Shown one piece after another: positions 20,653-30,762 of a stretch of 64,000 nt of DNA. The stretch is from Exophiala sp. HKRS030 (Eukaryota; Ascomycota; Eurotiomycetes; Chaetothyriales; Herpotrichiellaceae). Positions within the stretch are counted from its first letter, which is position 1; every line of letters begins with the position of its first letter. A model generated the notes under the pieces. The model was given only the letters and a program-made list of their open reading frames with translations, searched no databases and was not told the DNA's origin. Location: the NCBI GenBank assembly GCA_023897205.1, contig JAHWDD010000009.1, positions 620,001-684,000 on the forward strand, in the 5' to 3' direction. The translations under genes and the position numbers were made by a program.

Positions 20653-21444
20653 TCACTCAAATTCGGGAGCCTTGCTGCTGACCAAAAGTCCAATAATAAG
20701 ACCAAAGAGACCCAGTACACTCGAGAAGATCTCAATGACCAGAACCTTGACGAACATGCTAGGATCGGCAGCATCTGCCAGAGCCGCACTACTTCCATTG
20801 ATTCCCACGCTCACACCGCATATCAAGTTGCACATGCCGACTGTCAACCCTGACCAGAACAGCGCGTAGCCCGTGTAGTAATTAGGTCCGGTGTAAAGCT
20901 TTTCTTCCGGAACAAGGGTCAATTTGGAGGAAAAGACGATGGACATGATGACTCCGTAGATGGCGACGACTTCGCAGAAGATAATCGAGATCAAGTTCTT
21001 CGTCCGTATCCGTGGGGCTTTGACGCCGCCTCCCAAAATTGATGTACCTGTGATAAAGATACCCCTACAATGCGATACAGCATCAGCTCCTTGTTCTCCC
21101 AAAAACAAATAGCGAGGCCGGTTCGCTGGTGAAATTCGTCACTTACCATGCTGCTCCCACCACTGACAATCCTATACATAAACCAATACCCAGATCAGCC
21201 CATGCGTATGGGGATACTGTTTCGAGAAATTGTCCAACCTGGACAATAGCATGTTAGAAGTCGAAACATACAAGTCTTTGGGGTGGTACGTACGTTGAAT
21301 TTCTCGCCCTCGCCGTTGAACAGCATATCTGGAAGAAGTGTTAGCTGGCAAAGCGGCAATGTCAAAGTGGCCAGTCGAGGACTTACACAGTCCAACCACT
21401 CCCAGCGCCGCCGTCGCGCCACCGGCTGGATAAACAAGACTCAT
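20653..21444 (-). CDS. VMA16: V-type ATPase proteolipid subunit c'' (Vma16)
   Basis: A 198-residue proteolipid of the V0 rotor of the vacuolar proton pump, recovered by splicing four exons: 21444-21387, 21328-21294, 21238-21147 and 21064-20653. Introns have GTAAGT or GTACGT donors and CAG/TAG acceptors, and all phases close. The product opens [15 protein letters not shown] and continues [40 protein letters not shown] and [20 protein letters not shown]. The glutamate in the [10 protein letters not shown] helix is the expected proton-binding residue. Four to five membrane helices are visible, and the C-terminal part ([18 protein letters not shown]) is typical. The protein is a little shorter than yeast Vma16 at the N-terminus. 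Confidence 0.93.
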
Positions 21445-21837
21445 AGTGGCCCTCAGAATGTTGAAATATCAGACCAGGGATGTCAGGACCGGTCGGTGTT
21501 GGCTGATATTTGTCGAGCCGTGGAAAGCTCATCTACGATCGCAGGCCGCAGCTTGGACATCGTTCAACCGGGAATGGAGGAAAGTATGCCGAAACCTGCC
21601 ATCACGTGCGAGAGTGTACTATAAGCAACATCATCGGGGGGCCATCATCATCCCTAATTACAAAATATAAAAGGCAGTATATTATCCTATCCATTGGAGG
21701 AAGTCCAAAGAGCCCTTTGGTTGAGCCTACAGAAAGCTACCTAGTACAATTTAGTGTAAAGTTGATCGCTTTTCCCAGGTCCCAGCATTAGTTTTCATTC
21801 TCGTTCGGCCGTTAAATCATTTCGCATGAATCGTAAG
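21445..21837. other. Intergenic, VMA16 promoter
   Basis: The 393 bases between the VMA16 start and the next minus-strand stop hold the VMA16 promoter. I see no gene or repeat. Confidence 0.5.
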
Positions 21838-24825
21838 TCATTCAATCGACTTCCAAATCGTTATATTTTGTTCCATCTCCGTCCTTCTATCCCATCCTGC
21901 CTGTTCATCCATCTCATAACGCCTTTGAAGTTCCTGCAGCCTATGCTCCATGCTATATCGGTGCCTTGCTGCTGCTCTGAGGCTCTCAAAATCGTTCCTG
22001 GAGACGGCTTCATGAAAGATTCTCCTCATACGGTCACTGTATAGTTGACAGCTTATTCCGTGTAAGGATTGATTTCTTTGCAGATTAGGAACAACCTTCA
22101 AAGTCTTGGACACCTCCCGTGCGATGGGGCGGTCTCTAAGAGGCCAGACTACCTCGTGGAAGCAATCTTCACAAATTGTGAATTCTGGGAGATCAGGGAT
22201 GAAATGCCATGCGGTCATTGCCAACATAGTGTCTTTGGTACATTCGCGATGGCGAGAGACTCGTCGAATGTAATCGACAAAGTCGATTATGTCTCTCTGT
22301 CTTAAAGACTCTCTGGACCGGCGTTCTGCCAGCCGTTCTAATTCCGCGAGGATTGGCCAAAAGTGTCGACTGCTGATTGCGACACTGCAAACCTTCTCCT
22401 CATTGAGTTTGTCTCGGGGCCTGTCAAATAGGTAGGACCGAAGTTGAGGAAAGGTCATGTCAATCTTCATGACACATGCTGAGCATATATCAAATCCTTC
22501 CACAGGCCGCTTGTTCCTTGGGTCGGTCAAGTGATACCATCTTCTGTGCTCGGGAGCAGAACCAGGACAAGCTCTCGTTCCTTCCGGAGGAGGTTGAGTC
22601 AAATCCCAAACGAGGGAAAGATCCTTTTTATCATTCTTGACACACTGGAGCCATGCAAGACGAACCCATGGCATGCTCATGGCGCATTGGACTGGTCGTC
22701 GAAGATCTTTAGGCATGCTAGGAATGAAGTAGTCTCGAAAACGAGTCCCACCGAGGAAGTTCATACATGATGGACAGAAGTCAAGAAACGACATGTCGCG
22801 AATAGTATACCAATCGTATAGTCCGGCAACCGGCGTCGATCTAGGACACTGCGATGGAACGCTAGGCCGAGGTGTTATGGCTGAGGGCATGTTGACCGGG
22901 TCAGGAGTCACTGGTGCTGAGACCACAGGCTGCTGTGATGTAACATTGAGATACTGCTGAAAACTTTGTGTTGACGTAGTAGACATCGCTCTATGAGGTA
23001 CAGCAGGCCGTGAGGTCTCCGGTGAGTATGAATAAGATGAAGCTCGTGAGGCTGTTCGAGGACTTTCAACAATGGTAGGCGTGTAAGTCGAGCTTCTCTG
23101 CACTGTCCTGTCTTCGTGTATAGAATAGGTTGTGGTGCGGAGTGGCTGAGCGTCATCTCTACTTGGCAGTGAGGTAGTTCTTATCAAGATATCTGGCGAA
23201 GCCTTCCGTGATCTCTGTCCACTACTTGGCCTACTTTGACTCCCACTACTAAGAGATTCCACGGTGTTAACAGAAGTGGTGGATCTCGACAAGTTCGGAA
23301 TGGCCTTTGCTAAAGAAGCACCTAACGTCGCCGCGCTAAGGAGTGTGGTGAGTGGCTTGAGACCGTTGAAGTGGCTATCATCCAGGGAAGGTGGCCGAGA
23401 TCTCGGTTTTGAAGTATTTGCAGCGCTTAAAGGCGGCTGAAAATCGTGCCTTGCTACCTTGTCCCCACGGGGCGTACGTGGAGGGCTTGCCGGGGGAGAA
23501 CCCAGTGGTGACACAGGTCGTGAGTGATCATCGCTATGGCCAGGCCGTCTACTTGGCTTGGTGCTGAGAGCTCTGCTGAAGTAGTCCTCTGTGGCTTTCG
23601 GGGTTCGAGCAGAGAGAGGAGTATGTAGTTCGCGCCGAGGTCGCTCGTCGGACGACACTGGCTCACGCGATGGCATATCTCTCGGCCCTCGATCGCGATG
23701 TCTAGACGCGGCTCGGTTCACCGAAGACCTGTCGAGCTCCTGAAGGTGAGATCGTGAGGAAGCTCTTCGGGTACGAGCTACACCTTTCTCTCGCTTCTCA
23801 TCTCCAGAGGTCTGTCTTCTAGTGTGTCCTTCATCTGCCGAGGAAGTATAAGGTGAATCGGTGATGACTTGGTCAGCACCACGCCTGAATAATGCATGAT
23901 CTCTTACGGACTCCGATGCAGAAGATCGAGTAGATCCCGAAAGAGGTTTGGGGCTCTGTGGAGGGGTGATATGTTCTTGGGAGGTGTAGCTATAACCGAC
24001 GAAGCCTCCCGGGGTTGGAGCTGGACTGCGGTGACGACGAGCTTTGTGGCTGAAGTCTTCAGTTGTCCTTCTAGAATCGTCTTGGGTATGTCTGGAGGTC
24101 TTCGTCTTTTCAAAGTCTGGTCGATCAGGCTGCGAAAAGCTTTTTCTAGGAGCCCGACTCCGACTTCGTTCAGACCTTCTCTTCGACTTGAAACCATGCT
24201 CCGAGTCACTGCTGTCATGTTGCGGCGGAGGACGACTGCGTTGATGCCCAGGTAGAGACCTTCTTGATCTGTGAGCATCCATAGGTGACAATAGGTTGAT
24301 CCCGGAATGTGGTCCAGCAGATGTCGACTCCATTGTGGACGGATGGCTGTACGCATATGGCGATGGCTCTCGGCGATGGTCAGCTGCCATGTTTCCTCTA
24401 CCTGGGCCAAAATCTGTATGGATCCTTGTCACTTGTGGTCTCCCTCTGTGTTCCTCTGGTATATTCAACTGGGTAGTAGATCTAGACCTATGCAGATTCT
24501 CAAGAGGGGATTCTTCCTCAACCTCAGATCTTTCAGGAGAGAACAAGACAAATCTCTTCTCAGTATTTGTAGTAGACTTCGCGTTGGTCCGTCCACTGCT
24601 GCGATGTTGAGAAGGGGCATTATCTGAGTCTGAGTCGTGATGCTTGCTGGTTATGTCTGAGTCATCACTGTCGATGATGATGGGATACTGATCAACCGAG
24701 CCTCGACTACCTGCTGGCTGATCATCATTCTTGGGGTTTGGTACGGGGGAATTGAGCAGGAGTTCCTTTGATAGGGACACCTCTTCGTCCTCCACGCATG
24801 GAGATGGTGGCCATATCTGTGCCAT
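21838..24825 (-). CDS. Uncharacterised 995-aa fungal protein with three CxxC pairs and a SUMO-interaction-like motif
   Basis: I do not recognise a named family. The protein starts at the ATG at 24825 (MAQIWPPSPCVEDEEVSL), and its first ~660 residues are Ser/Arg/Pro-rich and probably disordered. Residues 47-57 (YPIIIDSDDSD) match a SUMO-interaction motif, a hydrophobic triplet followed by acidic and Ser residues. The C-terminal ~310 residues look folded, with CxxC pairs at about 684/687 (FCPSCMNF), 781/784 (ICSACVMK) and 885/888 (CEDCFHEV), consistent with metal binding. The region between is Trp/Arg-rich (RDYFIPSMPKDLRRPVQCAM, WPILAELERLAERRSR). The C-terminus is helical and charged. A nuclear or chromatin role is a guess from the SUMO motif and basic tract only. 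Confidence 0.7.
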   Translation of the reverse strand: MAQIWPPSPCVEDEEVSLSKELLLNSPVPNPKNDDQPAGSRGSVDQYPIIIDSDDSDITSKHHDSDSDNAPSQHRSSGRTNAKSTTNTEKRFVLFSPERSEVEEESPLENLHRSRSTTQLNIPEEHRGRPQVTRIHTDFGPGRGNMAADHRREPSPYAYSHPSTMESTSAGPHSGINLLSPMDAHRSRRSLPGHQRSRPPPQHDSSDSEHGFKSKRRSERSRSRAPRKSFSQPDRPDFEKTKTSRHTQDDSRRTTEDFSHKARRHRSPAPTPGGFVGYSYTSQEHITPPQSPKPLSGSTRSSASESVRDHALFRRGADQVITDSPYTSSADEGHTRRQTSGDEKREKGVARTRRASSRSHLQELDRSSVNRAASRHRDRGPRDMPSREPVSSDERPRRELHTPLSARTPKATEDYFSRALSTKPSRRPGHSDDHSRPVSPLGSPPASPPRTPRGDKVARHDFQPPLSAANTSKPRSRPPSLDDSHFNGLKPLTTLLSAATLGASLAKAIPNLSRSTTSVNTVESLSSGSQSRPSSGQRSRKASPDILIRTTSLPSRDDAQPLRTTTYSIHEDRTVQRSSTYTPTIVESPRTASRASSYSYSPETSRPAVPHRAMSTTSTQSFQQYLNVTSQQPVVSAPVTPDPVNMPSAITPRPSVPSQCPRSTPVAGLYDWYTIRDMSFLDFCPSCMNFLGGTRFRDYFIPSMPKDLRRPVQCAMSMPWVRLAWLQCVKNDKKDLSLVWDLTQPPPEGTRACPGSAPEHRRWYHLTDPRNKRPVEGFDICSACVMKIDMTFPQLRSYLFDRPRDKLNEEKVCSVAISSRHFWPILAELERLAERRSRESLRQRDIIDFVDYIRRVSRHRECTKDTMLAMTAWHFIPDLPEFTICEDCFHEVVWPLRDRPIAREVSKTLKVVPNLQRNQSLHGISCQLYSDRMRRIFHEAVSRNDFESLRAAARHRYSMEHRLQELQRRYEMDEQAGWDRRTEMEQNITIWKSIE

Positions 24826-27571
24826 GTTGATAGAGTCGAGTCGACAACTTGGTCATCAATGAACGCATTACCAGAGGCCGGTGCAAGAGCTGCTCCTCGC
24901 TCAACAACAACAAACGAACTTATAAAGAATGATCTTCGGGTGTATGGTGATCAGGGCGAAAAAGACGCGGTGTTGCACAGGTTTGTCATCTGTAGCGTTT
25001 CAGTTGAGTTATTGAGCGCCACGGTGGTTGGTTTGGCAATGGCTGACGAGGGCGCAGGCAGTGGAAGAACCGGTGTCATTGAGATCGAAATCAGCACATC
25101 ATCTGTCTGTAACCTGACAGGCGTAGGGTCTGGTATGGGCCCTGTATTGATGCCGTGCGACCGCCCAAATGCGTTCCGCTGGGAAGGTCTCCTCTCCCTT
25201 TGCCTTGACTGGATGGGTGGTAATTTAGACAGCCACAGGTGTGAGTGAGGGGCAGTTTTCGACTTCTAAGGTCTCTCTCAGGCCGATAGACGGATGGCCG
25301 AGGAAATCAGGCCTACAAGAAGTTATCACGAAGGATCCGGGGCAAATTCAGTGACACAGAGAAGAAGGGTGGTTCGAGAGAGGAAACTAAAAGGATAATG
25401 GCAGCGGGCCGCCAACGCCTCCCACCTGAAGCGAGTACGTGGCTTTCAAGGTGCATAAAGTCCCTTCCCTACAGTAGGCAAGGTGCAGATAGGTATCCAG
25501 CAAGTGTCTGAGGCAAAGTGGAGGAATGGCGGTGTCCGCAGGTCCTTTGGTTTTCTCAACAAAGGATCGACCAAGACCTTGGGGGGGCTTCGAAGGTGAA
25601 GAGAGATGAGAGGTCTATTGGATCAAATTCAACTCCCCCACAAATCGCTGCATATTGCTAACTTCTTCGCCTAGCCGCCTCATGTTCCTATTAATTAGCC
25701 TTGTGTCGCCGTGTCGCCGGAGGAGCCTCTAATGCATGGATTGCGTGCCTGCGCTGGGCTTTCCAGGTCCAATATCCACGGGCCTCGCCGCTGAAAAAAT
25801 ATACCTGCATGCACATGTCGACAGTGGTCTCGATGGCAATTCCACCTTCGGACGCAAAAGCCGCAGGATACTGCGAGACATTCGACGTGTTCAGCAGGCA
25901 ACATCTTGATCACTCGATTTTTACATCCACGAACGCAATGCTGCAGATACGTGCTCCGTAGCGACGCCGTCCCGCGACACCGACGATCCTTCGGCAGTTT
26001 TGTATCCTTTTGGTGCTTACTCGCCCGGCTCATCTCTGCGGATAGACTTGCAAGGACAAAGCGCAATATTCCACTTTCTTCTTCGAAGGCAATGCTTTTT
26101 CTGCAACGTACTTATTACTACACTGACTAAAAAGCGGAGGAACGAGTTGGCATCAGAGCCTGGATGTTTGCTGAAGCTGATGGGTTCTCCATCTCCTGAG
26201 GGTTTGTATGTGCAGCCAGTCACACATGCAGAGTGCCTGACAGATCGTCAGCAAGAGACAATACCAGAAATATTCATGTGCATGCATATCGCTATTGGGT
26301 CGAGCCAGTGGCGAGCCTTGCCTCCGATGCGGTGTCTGCCCAAGCCTCGTTGGCAACGGCTGAATGGTGTGGCCAGATTCTGGAACCATTGATGTACAAA
26401 CAGCTGTTTTCTGCGAGTACTTGATCTTCTGAAAATCATCGGATTGAAATTCCCGTCACCATGCTATACGAGGACATTTTCACACACGGTCTTGAAAATT
26501 ACAATGCTTTGCACACCATCGCTTGCAGCGAACATTGCCAATGGGGCATCTTTTGTAACCTTTCCCAGGACCAGCTGACCCGTTGATCCCTCGATCAACA
26601 ATACCGGTTAAACAAGGGGGAGGGAACATCAGGCCGAAGGGTGTTTCCCAGGGCGTAATGGGGCGCAGGCGCTTGTTCATGATCAACCGGTGTTCGCTAT
26701 CTCTGCGCCTTGTTTTCGTATCACCTTCGAAACGTCTCATGCTTTGTCAATGATAAAACCTGTCACCGGCTAGATGATTGTCTCATGATTGCCAGAAGAA
26801 GTATTACCGGTCGGATACCATCTCTTAGTTGAGTAGCACCGGTCCATCCATGACTGATGGTGTATCCGTATCAGTAAGAGCACCACGAGAATCACCACCA
26901 CCTTCAAGTGCCTCGGAGGCGCTGACAGGCATATTCTGCGGGGTAACAAATCACCCGTAATGGACGTGGTTAGATAGGCACGATGGTCCCTAGTGCTTTT
27001 ATCATGGTAGAGGTCAGCCTGAACATCTGTTCCCAGGTACATGAAATATAAGAACCGATGTTGTGCGCGGCCCAGCCACTTTCTATTTGCCTGGTCTCAG
27101 GTATCTCGACATTGATGCCGACCAACCATCCCCCACGCTTCTGATGCGGGTAGGTTACGACGTATCTGTTGTACTGATACCTCTAGCATCAGCAGTACTG
27201 TTCATTCAGTATCGGGTTCTGTACCGGCAATCCCTGGGCTTGTTGCTCAACGGCGATGGATCGGCCACTCCCCGATTCCGCCCTTTCTTGTCCATATCGA
27301 GGTGCTCATATCAAACGCTGGTGCGGGGATGTCGTTGCTGTCTTACAAATGACGAAGCGACTTCGGCGGGGATTTTATTTCTCTCGATACGTGTACTTCA
27401 AGGTATCTTGGGACAAACCTCTAGATCTCGTTGTCTCTTTCCTACACTTCCTATTTAAAAAATCCCGAGAACTCTAGTCTACTAAAGTTAGATTTATCAG
27501 TCCAATACCTCTTTTTGAATCGTCATCTTTCAACAGGTGTACGAGGATCACGAAAAGCCAAAAACCAGTCC
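24826..27571. other. Large divergent gap of 2.7 kb without recognisable genes
   Basis: This is the longest empty stretch in the window, between the divergent 995-aa gene and the quinone reductase gene. Short frames on both strands (for example 24859-25248 plus, 25695-26066 minus, 27063-27458 plus) do not look like proteins and mostly start at non-ATG codons. There is no transposase, terminal repeat or strong AT bias suggesting a decayed element. It may hold a non-coding RNA or a long regulatory region. Confidence 0.4.
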
Positions 27572-28881
27572 ATGTCCTTAACTCCTCCCCTCCGCACGAG
27601 ACTTGCCTACAAACTCACAGCTACATCAACCGTGACAACCACTAGAGCGGCCGCAGCAGCCTCAAGAAGACTCTCCTCTCTTTCCTCACACTTGACGCCG
27701 CACGCTCATCCTCAACAATCGAACCATCCCCGACGTATCTTCACACGTACAATAATGTCGTCCGTACCGTCCACCATGAAGGCAATCCTGGTCCCAGAGA
27801 ACGGTGGGGCCGACGTGATGAAGTACACCGAGTCCCAGCCGGTCCCTAAACTCTCGGACGGACAGGTGCTTGTCAAGAACAACTTTGCCGGAGTCAATTT
27901 CATCGACACATACTTTCGGTCTGGCTTGTACCCTGCTCCAGGAGGCCTGCCCATGATCATCGGTCAAGAGGCGGCCGGCACGATCGCAAAGGTCCAGGGA
28001 TCCAACGCCCAGGGCTTCAAAGAGGGCGACCGGGTCATCTGGTTGGGTTCGGGAGGTTACGCAGAGTACACGGCCATCAAGGCCGACAGGGTGGTCAAGA
28101 TCCCCGACGGCATGTCGGACGAAGTCGCCGTCGGCGGCTTCCTCATGGGCATGACCGCCTTGAGTCTGGTCAAGGAGGCGTACCCGGCCAAGAAGGGTGA
28201 GACCATCCTGGTCCACGCCGCCGCCGGCGGAATGGGTCTGTTGCTCTGCCAGATCCTCAAGGACATGGGCGTCACCGTCATCGGTACCGCCGGCGGTCCT
28301 GAGAAATGTGCCCTAGCCAAACAAAACGGTGCGACACATGTCATTGACTACAAGAAAGCCGACGGCCCCAGCTGGGTCGAACAGGTCCTTAAACTCACAG
28401 ACGGTAAAGGAGTCGATTGTACTTTTGACGGAGTAGGTAAGGATACTTACGAAGGTAGCCTCGAGGTTGCAAAGAGGAAGAGTAAAGTAGTATATTTTGG
28501 AAACGGTAAGCCTTTTACCCGCCCCCCACTCTCTCTTCCTCTCCATCTCTCTTGACGATGTTGATCCCTCAAAAAAAACACGCCAGAGGCTGATCCTTGA
28601 CGCTGACAATTCGTTTCCCGTATGCAGCGAGTGGTGCAATCCCACCATTCAATATCGCCAGACTATCTGCAAAGAATGTTTCCATAATGCGTTCTACCCT
28701 GATGCAATACATTGTGACGCGTGAGGAGCTGGAATTTTATGCCAATGGAGTCCTTGATCTCATCAAGGCCGGTAAACTGAACATTAAAATCCACAAGGTG
28801 TACCCTCTCAAGGACGCCATCATGGCGCACAAGGACCTCGAGGGCAGGAAGACGACTGGAAAACTGTTGTTGCAATGTTGA
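27572..28881 (+). CDS. ZTA1: Zeta-crystallin-like NADPH:quinone oxidoreductase, likely mitochondrial long form
   Basis: A zinc-independent medium-chain reductase of the quinone oxidoreductase/Zta1 group, reducing quinones or enals with NADPH. Exon 1 is 27572-28505, the intron 28506-28627 (GTAAGC...TATGCAG) and exon 2 28628-28881, giving 395 residues. The first ATG (27572) yields a ~61-residue Ser/Thr/Arg/Ala-rich extension without acids, resembling a mitochondrial presequence. A second in-frame ATG at 27755 (MSSVPSTMKAILVPENGG) gives a compact cytosolic-type enzyme of 334 residues. Landmarks include GVNFIDTYFRSGLYP, IGQEAAGTI, the nucleotide-binding HAAAGGMGLLLCQ and FDGVGKDTYEGSLE; the final exon starts at ASGAIPPFNI. 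Catalytic zinc ligands are absent, as expected. Confidence 0.9.
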
Positions 28882-29452
28882 ACAATTTCTCGAGGAACTG
28901 GATAAACCTTTTGGCCTCAGGCTCTTGTGTATATACTGAGGAATCAAGAATGAACACATTGATTCAACTTTTCAATCCTATGGTCTCGGACGGATTGATT
29001 TTTGTTCATGTGATGATTCTGTTGTGATGGACAATTCCTCATACCATTTCTTGTCCCTACTGTCATCCATCACTGATTCCTTTGCCTCCCTGGTATTCCG
29101 TGCTTGATCCTCTGCATGACATTGGCACTTCAATCCTTTCCTTCCGAATTCGTCAGCACTTATTAGCTGATTTGATCTTGTCCTGGTCTTTTGACTCTGA
29201 GCAGAAAGGACATGTGTACATGATTTCCTCTCTGTTGTTGGTACTTATGCCATGTCACCATCATTTTTCCAACACGACCTGAAAAGAAGAAAACCTCAAT
29301 GGCTCGTTTTCTGATGACAAATTACCCCTTTTGGAAAATCCAACTCGGATTGAGGACAGTATTCGATGTGAGAGTATCTGTCAAGACAAGGTCCCCATGT
29401 GGCGACACACTGACTTTGACTGAATTTGGCTCGCTTCGACAGCAACACAAGC
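28882..29452. other. Convergent intergenic region
   Basis: These 571 bases lie between the 3' ends of the quinone reductase (plus) and histone H4 variant (minus) genes. They should contain two 3' UTRs. I see no gene, repeat or RNA. Confidence 0.5.
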
Positions 29453-30247
29453 TCAAGTTCTGAAGGGCATCATAAGCCCACGGCGAGATGTCGTATATGG
29501 CTCGTGAAAGCCATATAGGGGATGACCCATCTTGTATTATCCATTAGAGAAAAACAAAACAATGTTGTGGGGAAAAGGAGTGTGTCTTCCTTACCTGCTT
29601 GAGAGCGTAGATGACATCCTTTGTGGTGACGATCTGAGGAGTAGGCCACAGGTTAGGTTCTTTACAACTCACAACCCAAAGAGTTTCTTCCTCAGTAGCC
29701 ACTATCCAAGGAGTCTCACCTTGCGTTGTGGAACGTTGACTCCATGGCGAAGTTCATTGTCTGGACCACCCATCAAGATGACGACTCTTCGAAGGATCTA
29801 TTTGTAATTACAAAATAGGGGTCAGTCATTCTCATCATTCATGGCGTTCGAGTCCGTACTTCACGAAGATGCGCTTTCAACGCCATTCTTGCATCATCGT
29901 AGATTGTCGACGATATACGTCGAATGCCACCACGACGGGCGAGACGGCTGTTCATCATTCCATGGTTAGCTCCATTGACATGTGCCGAGCCCCGCCCCTA
30001 CTCGACGGAGCTTCATATGTTTGGAGAATATGGCAAGGGTGAACATACCGAATCGATGGCTTCGCTGGGAAACAGAGAGTGAATTGTCAGCATTTGAGTC
30101 CTTCGGCATCAAGGACAGCCCGTGGTTCTGTCTGATCCGAGACTTACTGATGCCCATGATGGCGTCCACATGGCGAAGCCTTGCTCGGTGACGCCGAGGC
30201 AGGGGTGCTCGGCCTTGGCCATAGGTGGAAACGGGCTCGGGAGGCAT
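29453..30247 (-). CDS. Divergent histone H4 variant, six exons
   Basis: A 132-residue histone H4-like protein recovered only by splicing: exons 30247-30148, 30064-30049, 29947-29860, 29797-29720, 29633-29595 and 29530-29453. All five introns have GT...AG ends with CTAAC, CTAAT or CTGAC-type branch sites, and every phase closes. The histone fold is clear: GITKPSIRRLARRGGIRRIS matches the invariant H4 alpha-1/L1 segment, followed by TIYDDARMALKAHL, then RKIVTTKDVIYALK and LYGF. Differences from canonical H4 (103 residues) are large. The N-terminal tail (MPPEPVSTYGQGRAPLPRRH) lacks the acetylated lysines 5, 8, 12 and 16. About 11 residues are inserted before the third helix. A tail of about 16 residues follows LYGF. 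It resembles in concept the Neurospora H4 variant hH4v. The SVF1 gene lies upstream on the same strand. Confidence 0.88.
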
Positions 30248-30762
30248 TGTTTTTAGAGGTCTCGAAGGTAGTGAAAGTAGGCCAGTGGATTTGGGACAGG
30301 CAAGAAGATAAGAAAGATCTATTCCTATCAGTAGCAAGGAGAATGCTGAGTCGTGTAATAAAGAGGATCAAAGTGGTACTCGCATGAAAAAAGTGAGGTG
30401 AGTGTTGGGTGGAAGAGGGAAGATGGATGAATGGAACTCTTATGAAAGAAATGAAGTGAGTGGAGTTGAGCAAAGTTTTTGAGAACCATATTGAAGATGG
30501 AAAATTTTGCAAAACCCAATCCTGGCCGATCCATTGCTTTGCTGGGAGTGAGAGGAGCCTGAGGCAAAAGTGAGAAAAGGATGAAGGACGAAAAAATTGT
30601 GAGTTGACTGGCAGGCAGAGAAAAGTGGACAACGAGGGCCAAAAAGATGTATTATTAGACATTAGGATATCCAATATATCCAATCGTAGGTACTTAAGTT
30701 CATCCAGCCGTTCCAAGAAATCTATATGCGTCGTGATACACATGCAGTGTGAGTTGGTGTCG
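30248..30762. other. Intergenic, promoter of the H4 variant gene
   Basis: These 515 bases separate the SVF1 stop from the H4 variant start on the minus strand and should include the H4 variant promoter. A minus-strand open frame across this region (to about 30824) has low-complexity, non-conserved content and is not called as a gene. Confidence 0.45.

Noticed and set aside
24859..25248. 129-codon plus-strand frame as a gene
   Set aside because: It is ATG-initiated but has no recognisable motif and a Gly/Val-rich composition. It starts immediately upstream of the divergent 995-aa gene, in its promoter.
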